Shown here in pieces: positions 30,277 through 32,699 of a DNA stretch of 32,699 nucleotides (position 1 is its first letter; every line of letters begins with the position of its first letter). This stretch comes from Candidatus Bathyarchaeota archaeon (GTDB taxonomy: Archaea > Thermoproteota > Bathyarchaeia > 40CM-2-53-6), in contig VBBR01000136.1 in assembly GCA_005881615.1 (NCBI GenBank), forward strand, positions 1 to 32,699. The letters run 5' to 3'. The notes beneath the pieces were generated by a model, which made no database searches, was not told where the DNA came from, and saw only the letters and a list, made by a program, of their open reading frames with translations. The position numbers and the translations under genes were made by a program.

Positions 30277-31623
30277 GTGGTCATCTTTACTGGCATAAGC
30301 CTGCTCCAGAGACCCTCATCCAGGTCTAAGCACCAGAATCAGACTACCGTTTTCACAACAACCGAGCCGGGATACCGACCAACTAGGGCGCTGCGAAGGC
30401 GTCAACGCCGCCGCCTGATCATCGCAAAATTCGGCGGGTCCAGCCTATCCAACGGGAAAAAGGTCAGTCTCGCCGCAGAATCAGTTGCCAGAGAATACTC
30501 CAAAGGAAACAGACTAGTCGTGGTCGTCAGCGCCGTCGGGAGAACCACCGACGAGCTTCTCGAACTCACAAACCATGGCGCAGGAATAGTAGAGACCGAC
30601 AGAGACGATATTCTCGCGATGGGCGAGAGAACCAGCGCCAGGATCTTCGCAGCATCACTGAAATCACGCGGGATACAAGCCCGCTACTTTGACCCATCGG
30701 ACCGAGACTGGCCAATCATCACCGACCATGACTTTTCAAACGCCAACCCACTGAGAACCTCGAGCATTCAACGAATACGAAGATATGTAAAACCCGTAGT
30801 TGAAGACGGAATTATCCCGGTTATTGGTGGTTTCATAGGCCGGACCAGAGACGGACGAATTAGCACGCTGGGACGCGGGGGAAGTGATACCACTGCCCTC
30901 CTCTTAGCAACGGCACTCGGAGCAGACGAGGTCGTCCTAGTAACCAGTGCGCCAGGAATTCTTACGGGAGATCCGTTCCTGATCAGGAACGCTCACGTTC
31001 TCAGATCGATCGATATGAAAGCGCTAATCGGAATAGCGGATAGCGGAACAAAATTCATCCATCGAAAAGCGCTACGATACAAAGATCCAGCGATCAGCAT
31101 CCGAGTCATACCCAGCGCCTCAGGCAGACTCGACGCGCAGGGGACGCAGATCACGGGCGGACCATTGCCCGAGTTGGAGGTGAAGATCCATAATCCAGAC
31201 CCTGTCGCCTCTATCACACTGGTGGGAAGAGACCTGCCCCAGAATCCAGAACTTATCAGGAAAGTCACGAGGATTATCAGAACGAATCTGGTCGCTATCT
31301 CGCAAGACAGCGATAGCGCGATACTCTACCTCAGCCAGGCACCAAGCCTGCGAGGACAGATTTCCAGACTCCACGACGTTGTTGCAAAGGATCCTCACGG
31401 CCTTGCTCTTGCGGCCCGGATGGGCATGGCGCTCATCACCGTTAAGGGAGTCGGCTTGGAAGAGACGCCTGGAGTGGTTGCGAGAATAAGCGACGCTTTG
31501 CGGTCGAGTGACATCAACATATTCGGTGTCCTCACCATAACATCCTCCGTCCTTATACTCGTCGACTGGAAGGTCAGGAAACAAGCCGGAAAGTTGATCA
31601 GAGACTCACTGGAGAATAACTAG
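30277..31623 (+). CDS. lysC: Aspartate kinase
   Basis: A 448-residue aspartokinase from GTG 30277. The kinase domain begins IIAKFGGSSLSNG (48-60), includes ERTSARIFA and TSAPGILTGDP, and two C-terminal ACT domains follow (about residues 300-448; VAISQDSDSAILYLSQ and DINIFGVLTITSSVLILV). It phosphorylates aspartate as the first step to lysine, threonine and methionine. The first 46 residues are an extra Arg/Thr-rich extension; the kinase could instead start at a CTG (30415), giving the usual N-terminus, but the TATA box fits the GTG better. It is one base from asd, so the two form an operon. The ACT domains suggest end-product feedback. Confidence 0.93.
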   Translation: MVIFTGISLLQRPSSRSKHQNQTTVFTTTEPGYRPTRALRRRQRRRLIIAKFGGSSLSNGKKVSLAAESVAREYSKGNRLVVVVSAVGRTTDELLELTNHGAGIVETDRDDILAMGERTSARIFAASLKSRGIQARYFDPSDRDWPIITDHDFSNANPLRTSSIQRIRRYVKPVVEDGIIPVIGGFIGRTRDGRISTLGRGGSDTTALLLATALGADEVVLVTSAPGILTGDPFLIRNAHVLRSIDMKALIGIADSGTKFIHRKALRYKDPAISIRVIPSASGRLDAQGTQITGGPLPELEVKIHNPDPVASITLVGRDLPQNPELIRKVTRIIRTNLVAISQDSDSAILYLSQAPSLRGQISRLHDVVAKDPHGLALAARMGMALITVKGVGLEETPGVVARISDALRSSDINIFGVLTITSSVLILVDWKVRKQAGKLIRDSLENN

Positions 31624-31624
31624 A

Positions 31625-32674
31625 ATGGTGAACAGGAGAAAGGTAGCGGTCCTCGGCGCGACCGGAATGATGGGTCAGAAATTCGTCCAGCTACTAGCCC
31701 ACCACCCATGGTTCGAGGTCAGCGCTGTTGCGGCGTCCGATAAGAGCGTTGGCAAAACATACGCATCCTCGATAGGATCAAGAAGAGAAGCAAACCTCCC
31801 CGATGAGCTCGGAGGGCTCGTACTTACAGAACCCAAGCCGCGAACCCTAGACGACCCGGACCTCGCCTTCTCCGCCCTTCCTGCCGAAGTCGCAGGGCCG
31901 GTGGAAGAAGATTTTGCCAAAGCTGGGATTCCCGTCTTCTCCAACGCATCATCCCACAGAATGGACCAGTACGTCCCGCTCCTGAATCCGGAGGTAAACC
32001 CTGAGCATGCTGTGATGGTAGAAGAACAGAAACGAAAGACGAAGACTGACGGTATTATCGTCGCCAACCCCAACTGCACCACCGCCATCCTCACCCTATC
32101 TCTCAAACCCCTCAACGACAAGTACGGCTTAGAAACTGTCGTCGTATCTTCAATGCAAGCCGTATCCGGTGCAGGCTACCCCGGAGTCGCATCACTCGAC
32201 ATCATGCAGAACGTTATCCCGTTCATCAGGAACGAGGAGGAAAAAGTCGAACATGAAACCAACAAGATACTCGGAAGCATGTCGAAACCCGCCGGGATTA
32301 CTGTCTCCGCGAGCTGCAACAGAGTCCCAACACTCCATGGACACATGGAGGCAGTCTTCGCCAAAACACGATCAGCCGCGACACCTAACGAAATCGTCAA
32401 GGCGATGAGAGAGTTCAAGGGAACTCCTCAACAGCTCAAGCTCCCCTCAGCACCCCAGCATCCGATTATTGTTCGGGAAGAGGAAGATCGTCCACAAACC
32501 CGGCTCGATGTCGATGAGGGAAACGGAATGACCGTAACGGTCGGACGGGTCCGGCGAGACCCGGCATTGAACGGCGTCAAGTACATGGCCCTCGGCCACA
32601 ACCTCGTCCGCGGAGGAGCCGGATGCTCCATCCTCAACGCCGAACTCTTCCTCGCAAAGAAGATCATCAAGTGA
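31625..32674 (+). CDS. asd: Aspartate-semialdehyde dehydrogenase
   Basis: A 349-residue enzyme of the archaeal/fungal Asd class, starting at ATG one base after lysC. It has the NADP-binding VAVLGATGMMGQKFVQLLA (7-25), the catalytic cysteine in VANPNCTTAILTL (about 140-152) and the C-terminal KYMALGHNLVRGGAGC. It reduces aspartyl phosphate, made by LysC, to aspartate semialdehyde. A histidine in CNRVPTLHGHMEAVF is the expected acid/base region. Translational coupling to lysC is likely from the one-base gap. The window ends 25 bases after its stop. Confidence 0.95.
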   Translation: MVNRRKVAVLGATGMMGQKFVQLLAHHPWFEVSAVAASDKSVGKTYASSIGSRREANLPDELGGLVLTEPKPRTLDDPDLAFSALPAEVAGPVEEDFAKAGIPVFSNASSHRMDQYVPLLNPEVNPEHAVMVEEQKRKTKTDGIIVANPNCTTAILTLSLKPLNDKYGLETVVVSSMQAVSGAGYPGVASLDIMQNVIPFIRNEEEKVEHETNKILGSMSKPAGITVSASCNRVPTLHGHMEAVFAKTRSAATPNEIVKAMREFKGTPQQLKLPSAPQHPIIVREEEDRPQTRLDVDEGNGMTVTVGRVRRDPALNGVKYMALGHNLVRGGAGCSILNAELFLAKKIIK

Positions 32675-32699
32675 TCCAAGAAAAATGGAAACGGGAAAA

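Noticed and set aside
1-32699. CRISPR array, rRNA, phage or conjugation genes
   Set aside because: No regularly spaced repeats, no rRNA-like stretch and no structural, integrase or transfer genes were seen on either strand.

Overview
The window reads as a chromosomal, mostly housekeeping stretch of an archaeon. The evidence is an Sm-like (LSm) protein, a NucS/EndoMS mismatch endonuclease with a C-terminal PCNA-binding motif, a short archaeal-type adenylosuccinate synthetase, two coenzyme F420 genes (cofC, cofD), a transketolase split into two polypeptides, AT-rich TATA boxes about 25-40 bases before many starts, few Shine-Dalgarno sites and very common TTG starts. No phage, plasmid, CRISPR array, rRNA or convincing tRNA is visible. 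A TACK-type lineage (Nitrososphaerota or Bathyarchaeia) would fit, but this is inference from gene content only.

Layout. 1-4440: end of a membrane protein, a pyridine nucleotide-disulfide oxidoreductase, a GT2 glycosyltransferase, NucS (reverse), a methyltransferase, an overlooked 46-residue zinc-ribbon gene and LSm. 4452-6700 (reverse): an ECF transporter S component coupled to CTP synthase. 6801-10988 (reverse): a tight operon, sugar kinase, transketolase N half, ribulose-phosphate 3-epimerase, transketolase C half, transaldolase, which is nearly the whole non-oxidative pentose phosphate pathway; a 54-residue AbrB-type regulator lies upstream. 11298-14804: acyl-CoA dehydrogenase and three small genes flanked by two copies of a repeat of about 350 bases.

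14902-18650: a FixABCX electron-transfer-flavoprotein cluster in two divergent-to-convergent halves (fixC-fixX-unknown forward, fixA-fixB reverse). fixB carries an in-frame TGA, fixX has lost one conserved cysteine and fixA appears to need a CTG start. With the acyl-CoA dehydrogenase it suggests fatty-acid or related acyl-CoA oxidation delivering electrons to quinone and ferredoxin. 18792-19075 is a tnpB transposon gene with its middle deleted.

19130-23353: TatA, a TatC with an added zinc ribbon, a winged-helix regulator with a membrane partner, then a small Tat-signal protein directly followed by a signal-less DUF4331 protein, a possible piggy-back export pair. 23576-32674: purA, a second ECF S component, cofC-cofD, a coiled-coil protein, glmS, a four-helix membrane protein, and lysC-asd for the aspartate family of amino acids.

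The most unusual item is the pair of repeats. They match the 3' end of a tnpB-like element, share both outer ends, and keep hairpins with a compensatory base-pair change and strand-specific wobble pairs, as expected for a retained structured RNA (omega-RNA-like) without its nuclease.
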